Shown piece after piece: positions 1 through 11,172 of a DNA stretch of 64,000 bases. Origin of the DNA: Coriaria nepalensis (Eukaryota > Streptophyta > Magnoliopsida > Cucurbitales > Coriariaceae); the NCBI GenBank assembly GCA_027186245.1, contig CP114485.1, forward strand, positions 9,390,001 through 9,454,000. The letters are read 5' to 3'. Below the pieces are notes generated by a model, which was given only the letters and a program-made list of their open reading frames with translations, was not told where the DNA came from and did not search any database. A program made the translations under genes and the position numbers. Every line of letters starts with the position of its first letter. Position 1 is the first letter of the stretch.

Positions 1-2
1 GT

Positions 3-197
3 TGCACCCCAAGTGTAAGAATGTTTGGAAAGAAAGTGCTGGATGATAACTGGGCGAAACGCATGCTACATGCCCAGTATCAAATATGTCATGAAAAGAT
101 TTCAGAAGTGAGTGGCGAAAATGATTACCTATTGGAACAAACTGAACTGAAAACTTCTGAGTTTGTGAAATGGCTAACAGAGCTCTCTTTTGATTGA
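3..197 (+). CDS. Unidentified C-terminal coding tail (5' partial)
   Basis: An open frame enters from the left edge and runs 64 codons to a TGA. The peptide is charged and ends in FVKWLTELSFD. I do not recognise the family. The frame is the only one of the three on this strand that is open here, and the composition looks coding. It does not match the plant SEC62 N-terminus as I know it, yet SEC62 exons start only about 380 bases downstream, too little room for the missing SEC62 N-terminus. It could be the last exon of a neighbouring gene, or a captured gene fragment lying inside a SEC62 intron. An open frame of this size in non-coding DNA cannot be excluded. Confidence 0.3.
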   Translation, partial: CTPSVRMFGKKVLDDNWAKRMLHAQYQICHEKISEVSGENDYLLEQTELKTSEFVKWLTELSFD

Positions 198-578
198 CAT
201 GAAACTTAAGACACGGCTGCTCAGTCATGTTTAATTGTTGATGTGTCTAGTTATAATAGATGTCTTTTTAGGAATCAGAAGTACTTCTAAGTGGATTTTA
301 TACATTAGTTTCCCTCTTTAGTGATAGAGCTTAGTTTTTTCTGCTACCATTTAAGAAATCTTCCTCTCTTGATGAAGAATAGTATCTTTTGCAATAGTTT
401 CTACAAATGTACTTAAAAAAGAAAACAATTTTATTCTAGCGGTATACTGCATTTTGAGATAGATAGTATCAAATGCTTCTTTGCTTTATGAAAGCTATAT
501 TACTTCATGTGATTCAGCACATATCTTTGACAGCTACTATAGTAGCAAGGTTGGCTAATATTTCTTTTCAATTTGCAG

Positions 579-1531
579 TCAGGGCTGCTATATTTGGTGC
601 ATTGTATATTATTTTGGGCAAGCGTGTTTGGTTCTTCCCTAATATTCTTGCTGAGGAAGCAACATTGGGAGAATTATTCCGTTTCTGGCCCAAGAAAGAT
701 GAAGAGGAGCAACCAAAGTGGCCAGCGCGGCTTTTCTATGCAATCGTAGCTGTACTGGTCATCCTTCTTCTGAGGCACCATGCTCCCGATGAGGCCGCTA
801 GAGCAAGGTTAGTCTCTCACAACTTCTGTCTTCTGGTAAAATCTAGTTCTCCTTCCAAACAAAAGAAGAAAAAGGAAAAAATTGTCTTCTCCCTTTTTTT
901 TTGGTTTTGTTTTAACAAGACTGAAGTTGCAAAGGCTGGCCTTGAGTCTGTGAATTTTTCTTTTGAGAAAGTGAACTGAATCAGATTAGAATAGATTTAA
1001 ATTTGTGTATCCATAAAAATTCTTGTATACCGAATTAGTAAAAGTTGTCTACTTCTGGACTTCCTGTTCAACAATATTCCACCATCTCACATGTGCTAAC
1101 TTTAAACGGTTGGAAAGAGAAACGTACACATTGTTAAAGTGGCAGCCTGACTCTTAATTACATCTCTCTCAACATCAAAGAGTTATGTGTCATTGAGCGC
1201 CCACAAGATGTACAAAAAGAAATGCTCAACAGAACAGAACTTTACTAATTTCGAAAAAAAGCCTTGCGTTCTTTGGCATTAATTAATCTTCTGTTTTTGC
1301 AGATATCAAAAGCGGGTATCCAACATCATAGATGATGTTCTGGAGTGGTCCCCAAGTCTTGCTCTCTCTGGGATGATGGAGAAGCAACAAAATGCACCCA
1401 ACGCCACAGACCCCAACAGCAGTTTTGCAGGTGAGGGCAACCCAGGTTTAGAAACTGGCTCCGATCAACCCCAGCCAGAAGTTATTGAAGATAATGTAGT
1501 TGGGGACTCTGATCAACATACTGCATCATGA
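579..1531 (+). CDS. SEC62: SEC62 ER translocation protein, last two exons (5' partial)
   Basis: SEC62 works with SEC63 and the SEC61 channel in post-translational import into the endoplasmic reticulum. Two exons are visible: 579-807 (after a pyrimidine-rich tract ending in GCAG) and 1303-1531 (ending TGA), joined in frame through a split AGA codon. The encoded segment starts in the second membrane span, followed by the family hallmark KRVWFFPNILAEEATL and FRFWPKKDEEE. A third hydrophobic span (FYAIVAVLVILLL) follows, then the plant-conserved HHAPDEAARARYQKRV and a polar acidic tail. The N-terminal cytosolic part and first span are not found between the window start and 578, so those exons are upstream of the window or lost. 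No stop or frameshift interrupts what is present. Confidence 0.85.
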
Positions 1532-3070
1532 TCGATTTATCACATGATTGTAGAATCCTAGTGGAACTGGAAGGGAGATGACACATGATACGCTGGTTTA
1601 CCATTTTCTCTTTTTCCCCCGGCCCTTCCCATCTTTATTTGGTTTTTATTTATACAATCGTCTTTTGAGTGTAGTAGAACTATGTACCAAAATTATCACA
1701 ATAAATCAGTTATTGTTAGAAGAGCGTATATTAGGATATCCTATAACCATCGTTTTTTATATCGTAAATTTTGTAAGCATTATACGACAGATGAGTTATA
1801 AATTTCATATTCTCTTTACTACAAGTCTACAAACATTTGGCCACGACGCTTCCCTACTGATTATATATCTTAAATTATTTGATTGGTCTAATTATTTGTT
1901 ATCTGTCCTATTTTACTACGACATGGTCCATGGACAACGAATTTTGAATCACAGATTTGGTTTCATTATTAGTGGTGTCAATGTGAGCCGCGCCGCCTGG
2001 CCGGCCACATTAGGTCCATGACCATTCGTGTTGTGCCACCATGACATGGGAAGGAAATGGACCATGCCCATGCCGGCCCACATTGATAGCAAGGATATTA
2101 GGATGGCCCATGGATAGCAAGGGTATTCAATAACAATCCACCATCGGGGGTATTTGTGCATACGAAATATTGTGTAAATTTGTTTCATTTCAATATTTCA
2201 GTCAATCTTTGTAAAGGTCCACGAGATTGGATTTCATGCAGACCAATTACAAACCTAACAGACGGTGAATTAGAACTGTTCAAGTTCAATCCGGCCATTA
2301 TGAAATGCAAATTGTCAAATTCTAAAATAAATTACATTAAATAATGTGGTTGCTTTTAAATGACTGGATTGAATTGAAAGGTTCAAATCCATCCGTCTCT
2401 TAAGGCTGTAAAATGTTTGGCCTACAAGCAATCCAACCTCAAGCTCTACACAGTGATCTCACAAGAAAAACAAAATTTGAAAGAGAGCGCCGGAAGGGGG
2501 GGGGGTTAAATGGAAAAAAAAAAAAAAATTAAGGTCCTAAGGCCCTCAAGCCTGCTGGCTGCTAGAACGGTAGGCTTGGCCCCCTATTTAGGCACTGCAC
2601 ACCAATGTGGACCATACTCGACACCACTCACTCAATGTGGGTCATTCCATGCCATGGGCCATGTCCAGATAGCGAGTCAGCCACTCAATGTGGGTCATTC
2701 ATTCTATGCCATGGGCCATATCCGAAAAGCGAGTCAGCCATGTCCGGATAGCGAGTCAGCCACTCAATGTGGTCATTCCATGCCTTGGGCCATTTCCGAA
2801 TAGCGAGCCAGCCTACAATGACATCTTTACTCACCCTCATTTGCTTATAATATCAGCCTAAAAAGAGCCGAATGATAGATGAAGGTAGTCGTAGGTTTGA
2901 TTTAGTTTCGATATTTAAATGAGATCTTGTCATTGATCTAAAAAAGAAAGAAAAAAAAAAAATCCTAATTACACTTCTTCTAAACGAGATCATTTGTACA
3001 CGTGAAATAACAACAGCCAAATTCGTTTTCAATATCTCCCCATAGACCTACTTACCACTGTACAGACTAC
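1532..3070. other. Intergenic: SEC62 3' UTR and repeat-rich spacer
   Basis: No gene is supported here. The first 200-300 bases are probably the SEC62 3' UTR. Around 1920-2130 palindromic GGTCCATGGACC-like words recur with GC-rich stretches, which suggests old repeat DNA. A homopolymer patch (G run followed by A run) lies at about 2496-2528, and a tandem repeat follows at 2625-2812. Small open frames in this stretch show no family resemblance. Confidence 0.6.
2625..2812. repeat. Tandem repeat, about 54-bp unit, about 3.4 copies
   Basis: Units start at about 2629, 2683 and 2761, with a truncated 22-bp copy at 2739-2760. Each contains CTCAATGTGG, a CATGCCATGGGCCAT-like core and a TCCxxATAGCGAGTCAG end. 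The copies differ by a few substitutions and small indels. An open frame passes through the array but is a by-product of the repeat. Confidence 0.8.
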
Positions 3071-3182
3071 TACTAAGAAATGGGAAGAATGATAGACATA
3101 TTAAAAAGCAGAGTAAGACTAGACAAGGAAACCGGATTTGGCCAACTCTCGTCAATTTTTCGAATTCATTTTTATAGCCACA

Positions 3183-3203
3183 GAGCCAAGAATGATTTGC
3201 CGC
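3183..3203 (-). promoter_or_regulatory. Putative miR169 target site in NF-YA 3' UTR
   Basis: miR169 is known to repress NF-YA mRNAs through a site in the 3' UTR. The + strand here reads AGCCAAGAATGATTTGCCG (3184-3202), nearly the miR169 sequence itself, so the mRNA made from the - strand carries the complement, GGCAAATCATTCTTGGCT. Against the commonest miR169 the differences are one G:U-type change at position 9, one mismatch at position 14 and the end bases. The site lies about 90-110 bases past the NF-YA stop codon, where family sites usually sit. Confidence 0.8.
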
Positions 3204-3293
3204 CTAACAAATCTAGCCAGGAGTGTGAGATCTTTCCAAGAGATCTAACCCGTACTCTGGTGGCCTCTTTCATTTCCATCCAAAGGGGATGGA

Positions 3294-5953
3294 TTACTGG
3301 ATGGCAAGACATCTCTGTGAAGTTTGGCTCGTCGAAATGCTTACCCATTGCTGACCTGAACAGTCTCCATCATCCCCTCTTTCACGCAATTTATGGGCCA
3401 GTGCCTGGAATCCGCTGTGATTTTGGGCCAGTCTTAATTTTTCTTGACCATTGGAGGAATTCCAGATTCCATTTGAATTAGAGGGCATTAGTTCAGAACG
3501 AGATGATATGGCAGATTGGGAAGAAAGGGCTGGACCAGAATTTCCTTCATCGGCTTCATTTTTCTTGGCAAATCGGCCTCCAGTTCCTCTTGCTCTTCTC
3601 ATAGCATGCTGGTGCCGAGATTCATGAAGGTATGGCTACAGTACAAGGAAGATTTAGTCAGGTTTGTTAGAGATATGCAAATGAAACTTAGACGATTGAA
3701 TCCCATTACAGTAAGGTATTTCTTCTGTCAGCTTTGACAGAAAGATAGGTCTATTCTTGAAATGATGTTTCTAGCTAAAAGGCTCCAGTTTTTCTATTCT
3801 TGAAACAATCATACCCGTTTGGCAGAAGTAGAACTACACAGAAAATAGAAGTCAAATTTCCATTCGTAACATTCTAAATTCATTGCCCTCTAAATAATTT
3901 TTCCCTTCCTAAGAAAACAATCAACCAAAAAACTATATAATATATTTATCAAGGTGTTGAGAGCCTGTGAGAGAACCATCGACTTCCATTGTTACTAACT
4001 CTCCTAGTTTTCACAAACCTTAAATGGTGAGACAAACAAGAAGAATTTTATACAACACATGTAGTAGATACTCCTCCCGCTAAGATTAAGCCACGTCAGC
4101 AAAAAACGTTCGAAATTAAAAACTTGCTGATGCGGTTTAATCATTACTGCAGGAGTAATCTACTCCATGTGTAGTCTAGAATTCCTCAAACAAACAAATG
4201 TGAAATATGCTAATGCTTCGTTATGGAGTAGAAACCTTGAAAGTTGTGTGCTAACTAAAAATGAAATACATTAAACAGAAGAAGCAAGTGTTGTACCCAA
4301 CAAAGGTAGCAAAATAAAAAATCAGCATATGATGATGATATTGATCTTAGCTTTGAAGCTAAGAAAAGAAGCTCAAAGTGAATGAGTTAACCAAGAAGGA
4401 AACAACTCAATTACGAAGGATCCTATACCTTTCTAACTTTTATCACTTTCTTTTCAATCTCTGCCTTAGCACGTGCTTGCCTTCGCCTAAGAATCCCCTG
4501 GTATTGTTTAGCATTCACGAAAACAGGCTCCTGAGTCATCTCAGGAGGCAGAGGCATTCTGTGTGGCATTCCCATAAAGGGAAGATAATTCTGTCCATTA
4601 CAAATATTTTTATTAGGGGTTTATTACCATGACCACAATTCCTAGATCCATTAATCAACTTGATATCACCAAGCAACTGGTATATATTTACATCACAAAA
4701 GGAAATGTAAAAGGAAACGCATGTACAGAGAATAGATAGTTGGAATGAAAGCTATACCACTCCATAGTACTATATTTGTCTAAAAACCCTTGACGCCATA
4801 AAGATGTCCTTTGTTATGATTGGGTTTCTTTATCATCATCAATATCGTTACTTAATTGTTATTTTTCTTCATGACTATTACTGCAGTATAACTGACTAAG
4901 TCATTACTATGATATAAGAGAAAGCAGGTCTGAAAGAAAAAAAAAAAGTAACGGTCAAGAAAATCCTGTACTATCCAATGAAGGTACTTCAATACTTAAT
5001 AAATAAATAAGTAAATAAAAATATAATTACTAACAAACAAATAGTAAATGCATAAGACAGATGATACAAGAAGACAATGTAGATTGACTTCACAATAGGT
5101 GGAAGTGCCATTTGGGACAACAAAACTGAATTCTAAAATCGTGATAATGCATTTGAACATTTATGATTCAAACATTATGCGGAATAAATAAGATTTCCCT
5201 TGGTAATTCATCAACTCAATATGTTAATATAACATACAAAATGTTGATGTCCATAAGCAGGCATCATTCCCCCAAAACATGGATCCTGATACGGGTTTGA
5301 CGCACAGGCCTACAAAAAAATCACAACAAATCCAGGAATCAATACAATCTTAATTTAGGGCAATCAACTGGCAACATATCAAACTATCAACAGGGTAAGA
5401 ACTTTCTTTTTCCAATCAAAAAGTGCACTCACAATAGAGTGGCTGACAAGTTCAAGCTCTGACGATTGTCTGATGAATTCACCATGCCTCATAGGTTCAG
5501 ATGAAGTTACATGCAGACCGATTTGGTTTTCTTGTCTATTACATGTACCTGAAATTGACAAATTCATTATTAACTGATAAACAGAGAATATCCCAACAAG
5601 AAAAGATATGATGACTGATGAGCTACAATTTACTTATTTGAGTAGTAACTTAATTATTAGGTCAAAGAGTATGAAGAAGTACCCGAATGAGGAGATCCAG
5701 TAGTTTGTGAGTCTTTGGCATCATCATAGTCCTCATTCAGATCATCATTTGACATAGAGTGACCATCATTGGGCTGTGAACCACCATTCGGACGTTCCAA
5801 TGAAGTTGCAATAGAAACATTAACACCAGCTGCAGCTTTGGAGACAGGATTGTATTCAATACTTCGCCACCAAGGTTCAGAATAAGCAGTAGTCTGCGGA
5901 ATGTTCTGTGGAACAGGATCGATTCGATTTGTGGTTTCAGACTTTGACTGCAT
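3294..5953 (-). CDS. NF-YA: Nuclear transcription factor Y subunit A
   Basis: NF-YA joins the NF-YB/NF-YC histone-fold dimer and gives it CCAAT-box specificity in the nucleus. Coding exons (- strand): 5683-5953, 5433-5548, 5238-5309, 4429-4590 and 3294-3635, 963 nt for 320 residues, with frame kept throughout. The start is the ATG at 5953 (MQSKSET), the usual start in this plant clade. An [12 protein letters not shown] motif lies near residue 25 and [10 protein letters not shown] near 136. The NF-YB/C-binding helix ([20 protein letters not shown]) is at about 174-193, and the DNA-binding block [19 protein letters not shown] at 211-229. The C-terminus ends in the family's CSGQQW...LAIQ. The exon junction falls between the two conserved blocks. 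The gene is divergent from TRAUCO, and a miR169 site lies downstream of the stop. Confidence 0.95.
4040..4189. mobile_element. 150-bp foldback MITE in NF-YA intron 4
   Basis: The left half (from GAAGAATTTTATACAACACATG) and the reverse complement of the right half (GAGGAATTCTAGACTACACATG) pair over about 65 bases with scattered mismatches. Both contain the words ACACATG, AGTAGAT, ACTCCT, GATTAA and TCAGCAA. The 8-bp word ACAAACAA occurs directly on both sides (4032-4039 and 4190-4197). This would fit a hAT-type target duplication, though the flank is simple sequence and the exact right boundary is uncertain by two bases. It has no coding capacity and lies wholly inside an intron. Confidence 0.7.
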
Positions 5954-7906
5954 CCCTTTCAAATCCTTTCAGCTAGGTGCACAATGCCTTAATTCTCTAT
6001 CTAATCGAAGAAGAAAAGTATTTGAAGTCACAAAAGACACCTTGAGAGCCATTACAAAAGCATACTATTAGCTTTAATAAATCCTTAGAAATACAAAAAC
6101 TTAAATCACGATAAAAAAAATAGATTAAAGTGAGAGATTAATTGCTGATTAACTATTAAAGAACTTACATTGATATCTAGCTCTAAAAATATCACTGTAC
6201 TGAATTCTTAATATTGATACTCATTTAGATCATAGAAAGGTAATGTACACAATTTGAAGTTTTGAGTGATTGCAGTGTTAGACCCACCATTCACGGGGCT
6301 ATATACCAGTAGAGAAGCAAAAATCTTCACAAGCATGAAAGAATTCATATCCATACACTCAAGCTTAGGAATGCAAAACTGAGAAGGTCAATGAAATGCT
6401 TAGGATCAACTTATTTACGATACTAGGAAGCAGGAAAATAAAAGATAATTGATAACTGATCATTAAATATTGACCCGCAAAACTAATTCCCATTGAAAAC
6501 AGAGAGTATCCCAAATCCCGATTCTCCTCCCCTCATTTTCTCAGCAACCAAACAGAAGAACAGCGCAATTCTCTGAGAACAACACAACTATTCGACGATC
6601 AAGATGAACCAAATCGAATAGAAAAAATTCAGAAAAGAGATTCCCAACATAACCATCCCATGCAACAAAAAATACCACTCCAACAACGAAAAAAAGGGAT
6701 TAAAAATGAAAATAAATACCGAAGTTTGATGAAGCCCTAGATGAAGGAAACTTATAATCTACAAGAAATCAACCAAGTTAATGAGAACTCACTCACATCG
6801 AAATTTCTCCAACGGATGAAAAACCCTAGATTTTTTTAGGATGAATGAGTGCAAATTGGTCAATTCAAATTCATCTCCAATTCTCACACCATTTTCACGG
6901 AGGCTACGGCTATGATCAACTCACCAAAAATAGGCCCACTTTGTTACGTGGGAACTTGTTTGACCGGTTTCTACCAGATGAAATAATTTAACTTTAATAA
7001 TTTAATATAATATTAAAATATGTCCTAATAAATATATTCACACTTCATTTTATAAAGTTCTCTTTATATATTGTGTCATTTATTGGACTCTCAGAAAAAC
7101 ATACCCACAAATAATGAGCGGTATTTGAGGGTTTTTATTTTTTATTTTTATCTATAATTTTTAATTTTTTCTAAGTATATTGAAAATTTTAAAATTTATA
7201 GTTGTTGTTCTATAAATAATTTAAATGTCATTTTATTTAATTTATTTTTACTTATAAATATTCTCTTTCAACTTTTCCCCACCCTAAAAATATGTCCCTT
7301 ATGAACCTCTTTATACCGTTTATGTAGGAGAGATAGTGAGAGTCATATGATCTATCCCCTTTCACATAAGGGTATAAGACGGATTCATATGATCTATTTT
7401 CGTAGAGTTGGCTGTGAATACATATTTTGATAGAAAATTAATAATAAAAAAAAATAAAGTAGATTAAAAAAAATGAAAATATAATAATGAGTTTAAAAAT
7501 AAATAAAAAATATTTTATGTGGAGTAAAAATAATAATTTAAAAGATATAAGAAAAGCATGTGACGTCATAAATAATATTGGAAGGGAAATATTTTTACTT
7601 AGACTATGATCTTAAGAAAGAGCCAATTATAAGTAATGGAGAATTTTGGATTAAAATATCTTCTATAAATATATGAAAAAAAATATTTATTTGATTTAAA
7701 TTTAGGATAGTCGTTTTCCTTAGAAGAGGCGGTAAATCTAATTTGAAAGGAATTGAAGAGGAATATTTGTAATTGGCATAAAATTAATTTAGCATAAAAT
7801 TTCATATATATGAGATTTATCGTTTTGAAGCATACGTAAGGCACCTCGCACCTTCTCAAGTTCAAGTTCGAACCCTAACGTCCAATTCCTCCCATATACA
7901 TAACCA
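5954..7906. other. Divergent NF-YA / TRAUCO upstream region
   Basis: The first kilobase (to about 6900) holds the NF-YA 5' UTR and at least one 5' UTR intron. The stretch at 6480-6900 is gene-like and less AT-rich, with repeated AACCCTAGA/CCCTAGA words typical of plant 5' leaders. From about 6960 to 7860 the DNA is very AT-rich with no coding potential. The TRAUCO leader precedes its ATG at 7907. Exact transcription starts cannot be fixed from sequence alone. Confidence 0.55.
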
Positions 7907-10900
7907 ATGGACTCTCTCCAGTCCAACAACATTGAAGAAGACGATGAGGACGATGAATCTGCCCCTCCAACAACCTGCACAGCCACTATCACCGCCAACT
8001 CCACCTTCACCATTACACCACCACCCACGGGGCCCCTCGAACCCAACGATCCACAACCCTCCGACGCCGCCATTGCCTCCACCCCAACAGACCACGAAGA
8101 CGACGTCAAAGAAGAACGCATAAACAATCCCTCCGACGAAGACGAACCCATCTCCTATGACTTTGAAAAGTCTCCCAACAAACCCACTCAGACAGACCCG
8201 AATACTGGTACCAACCTGGAACCGGACGACGAAGAAGATTCCCCTCCTAAAAAGCAAAAGCAGCTCTCTTCTCTCACTCTCCGACCTTCAAACGAAGACC
8301 AGTCGGCTCCACCAGAATCAACTGCTAATACCAACGGTTCCACCCCTGCTAACGGAACAACACCCTCTACATCAAATCCGAAGAAATCGAAGAAGAAGAA
8401 CAATAACGTCTGGGTAACAAAATCGACTCGAAAAGGGAAGAAGAAGAGTAAGAACAATAACAACCACAACACACCGGTTGAGGACCCAGTTTTAATCACC
8501 CCTGTTCCTAGATTTCCGGACAAGAATGACGATAACCCAGATTCAAAAATCTGCTTATCAAAGGTTTACAAGGCGGAGAAAGTTGAATTAAGCGAAGATA
8601 GAATGAGTGCGGGAAGCACAAAGGGGTATAGAATGGTGAGGGCCACAAGAGGGGTGGTAGAAGGGGCATGGTATTTTGAGATAAGGGTGGTGAAATTGGG
8701 TGAGACAGGGCATACTAGACTAGGGTGGTCGACTGAGAAGGGAGATTTGCAAGCGCCTGTTGGTTATGATGGGAATAGTTTTGGGTATAGGGATGTTGAT
8801 GGGAGTAAAGTGCATAAGGCTTTGAGGGAGAAATATGGGGACGAAGGGTATAAGGAAGGGGATGTGCTTGGGTGTTATATTAACTTGCCAGAGGGGGAGA
8901 AGTATGCGCCTAAACCACCTCATTTGGTTTGGTATAAGGGCCAGAGGTATGTTTGTGCGCCTGATGTTAAAGAAGATCCTCCTAAAGTTGTTCCTGGTAA
9001 GATTTTTATTTTATTTAGGTGCTTGTAATTCTTTATTTTGGACTTGTTATGTGTATTTTATGTTCTTAGCTTGGCGTAATGTGTATTTATAGGTGTTTTC
9101 CATGTTTGGTGCTTATTGGTTTAGCTCTTTTGGGTTATAACTGTGTGCTGATTTAGGAGCGAATTTCATCTAGTGAATTTGAAGTTCGGATGTGTGTCAA
9201 ATTGCATTATAATTGGTGTATCCTTAACCTTTCGGAATAAAACTGTGAGATGAGTAGGAATAAAACTGTGAGTTTGGTAACGCCTAGCCACACTTAGTAT
9301 AGGTCCTTTAATATTTCTTTAGATCCAGGATTGAAAATAAAATTTGAGCAAACTAGAACTGAAGTGTGATTTGTATAGATTTTGTGGGTCTTATCTGAAA
9401 TTTGGTAGACCCCAACCCAGTTTGCCTTTTGAACTCAAACTAGATTTTCAAACTGAAACCTAAAATGCTACCTGGGTGAGTTTAGATTTTGCATGGCCTT
9501 TTGAGAAAGTGATGCTACACTAGTCTGTAAGCTTAGTGACATTGATTTTTTTGAAGTGATTGCACTTCTTGCAGTACATTGCAGTTACAAATGAAGAATA
9601 TTTTGTCTTTTCAACTTTTTTTAATTTTGTTTTATTTTTGGTAATGCTTTGCCTCTGACATCTAGCTGCTTCTTTTTCTTTCAATTATATATCTGTTGTA
9701 ATCAATCTAGATTTTACTCTGAGGTTATTGGAAAGTCTATGTTACTCTACCCATAAGATTGATTAGGTGACATTTACATACGTAGATTAAATTTTCTGTA
9801 GACTGTCAAAGCTACAGCAGTTGTTCTGGCAAATCTGTCTTACCCTTACTGTTTGTTAACATTGATGCATACTTCCATATATTCATCCTCTGCAACATGC
9901 CTCGCCTGTAAAGTTTGAAAAGAGAAAAATAAAGTGCACAGTGGTGGGGCAGCCGGAGGAAGTTGAACACATCAGTTTGAGAGAGAGTAAATCATAACTT
10001 TTCCTTTTTTTCATTTTTATTTTTTTTATTAATGTTTGTCGTCGGCTTTTCTCTCCTTCTGAAATGAAATTGTCCTGGTCTCGGAAGAGATGCAGCATGA
10101 CAAGCTAGAAGCAGTATACTATAAAGAATGTTTTTTAGATGACATAACCCCTATGACCATTGGGTGGAGGGGGGAATTACTTCTTCCAAGTCCTTTGTTG
10201 CGTGGCTACTTACAGTAACCTGTTTCAGAAAATCTTGCCCTTTTTTACATCCTTTTAACTAATTTTCCCTTACCCTCATTGACCCAATTTTCCACACGCT
10301 ATTTTAACCTGAATGCTTCCCTTTTCCTCTCGACAAAATAATTGTCGCAATTCATATGAAGTCGTCATCGAAGGGTAGAAGGATGCCGTACTGCTACTCA
10401 AACACTTATTTGGATCATCTTTTCTCATGTTATGTTTTTAATTTTATGTTTTTTTTTCCTCCCTTCTTCCTTATGGGTTCCTAATTTGGCTTTAGTTGTG
10501 AGTTGCTTTGAGATACACTTGGTTGAAGAAATAGTATGCCACATATTTATACGTAAGGGTTTTATCTGGTTTGCAGTATTTCCTATTGTGAAATCTCTCT
10601 TTTATTTTTTATCTTTTATCTTGTTTGAGTATTTCCTATTATGAAATCTCTCTTTTATTTTGGCCAAGAGGGAGCTTACTCTTTTTTGCCTGATATGTAT
10701 GCTTCAAAGCTTTCGCTCACAGGTTCTTAGTGAAAGATGCTAAGAATTTCTTTTGTGGTTTCTTTTTGTATCTCTCCCTCTTGATACCCACCCAAATCAA
10801 TATCTCTCTTCTTCATCTTCATGTCCTTGCTAGTCTAATAAAAATATATTTCTTCTGCTTTAATATTCTATTTTCCCAATTCCATGTTTCTTTTTGTGTG

Positions 10901-11172
10901 CAGAAAGTGAGATTTCATTCTTCAAAAATGGTGTATGCCAAGGTGTAGCATTTAAGGATCTATTTGGGGGTCGTTACTATCCTGTTGCTTCAATGTACAC
11001 TCTTCCGAATCAGCCAAATTGCACGGTCAAGTTCAATTTCGGCCCTGATTTTGAGTTCTTTCCACAAGACTTTAGTGGACATCCATTGCCTAGACCCATG
11101 ATTGAAGTCCCTTATCACGGATTTGATAGCCGAGCTGAAAGCAATGGGGTATCTCCTGATAAGAAGAAATAG
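7907..11172 (+). CDS. ASH2R: TRAUCO / ASH2-like SPRY protein of the COMPASS complex
   Basis: ASH2 homologues are core subunits of COMPASS-like histone H3K4 methyltransferase complexes in the nucleus. The Arabidopsis protein (TRAUCO) is needed for embryo development. Two coding exons, 7907-8996 and 10904-11172, join in frame to give 452 residues. Residues 1-215 are acidic, proline/serine/threonine-rich and probably disordered, with a lysine-rich patch ([17 protein letters not shown], about 159-182). The SPRY domain spans about 235-400: [18 protein letters not shown] at 268-276 and [11 protein letters not shown]. It continues across the splice into SEISFFKNG and [12 protein letters not shown]. 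The tail ends DKKK. As in plant homologues, the PHD finger of animal ASH2L is absent. The single intron is about 1.9 kb. Confidence 0.93.
10576..10661. repeat. 33-bp direct repeat in TRAUCO intron
   Basis: Two near-identical 33-bp copies (10576-10608 and 10629-10661) begin GTATTTCCTATT and end CTCTCTTTTATTTT, with one substitution. They are separated by 20 T-rich bases, about 240 bases before the 3' splice site. This probably arose by local slippage. Confidence 0.85.

Noticed and set aside
2510..2803. 97-residue open frame on + strand
   Set aside because: It runs through the homopolymer patch and the tandem repeat. The repeated peptide words are translations of the DNA repeat, with no family match.
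3080..3481. 133-residue open frame on + strand
   Set aside because: It is antisense to the last NF-YA exon and its 3' UTR. The - strand frame carries clear NF-YA motifs.
5954..5962. Start of NF-YA placed three codons upstream at 5962
   Set aside because: The codon there is TTG. The first ATG in frame is at 5953 and gives the family's MQSKSE start.
7789..8523. Open frames of 111-131 residues on - strand
   Set aside because: They are antisense to the low-complexity first exon of TRAUCO. Their long T/V/G-rich text mirrors its acidic and proline codons.
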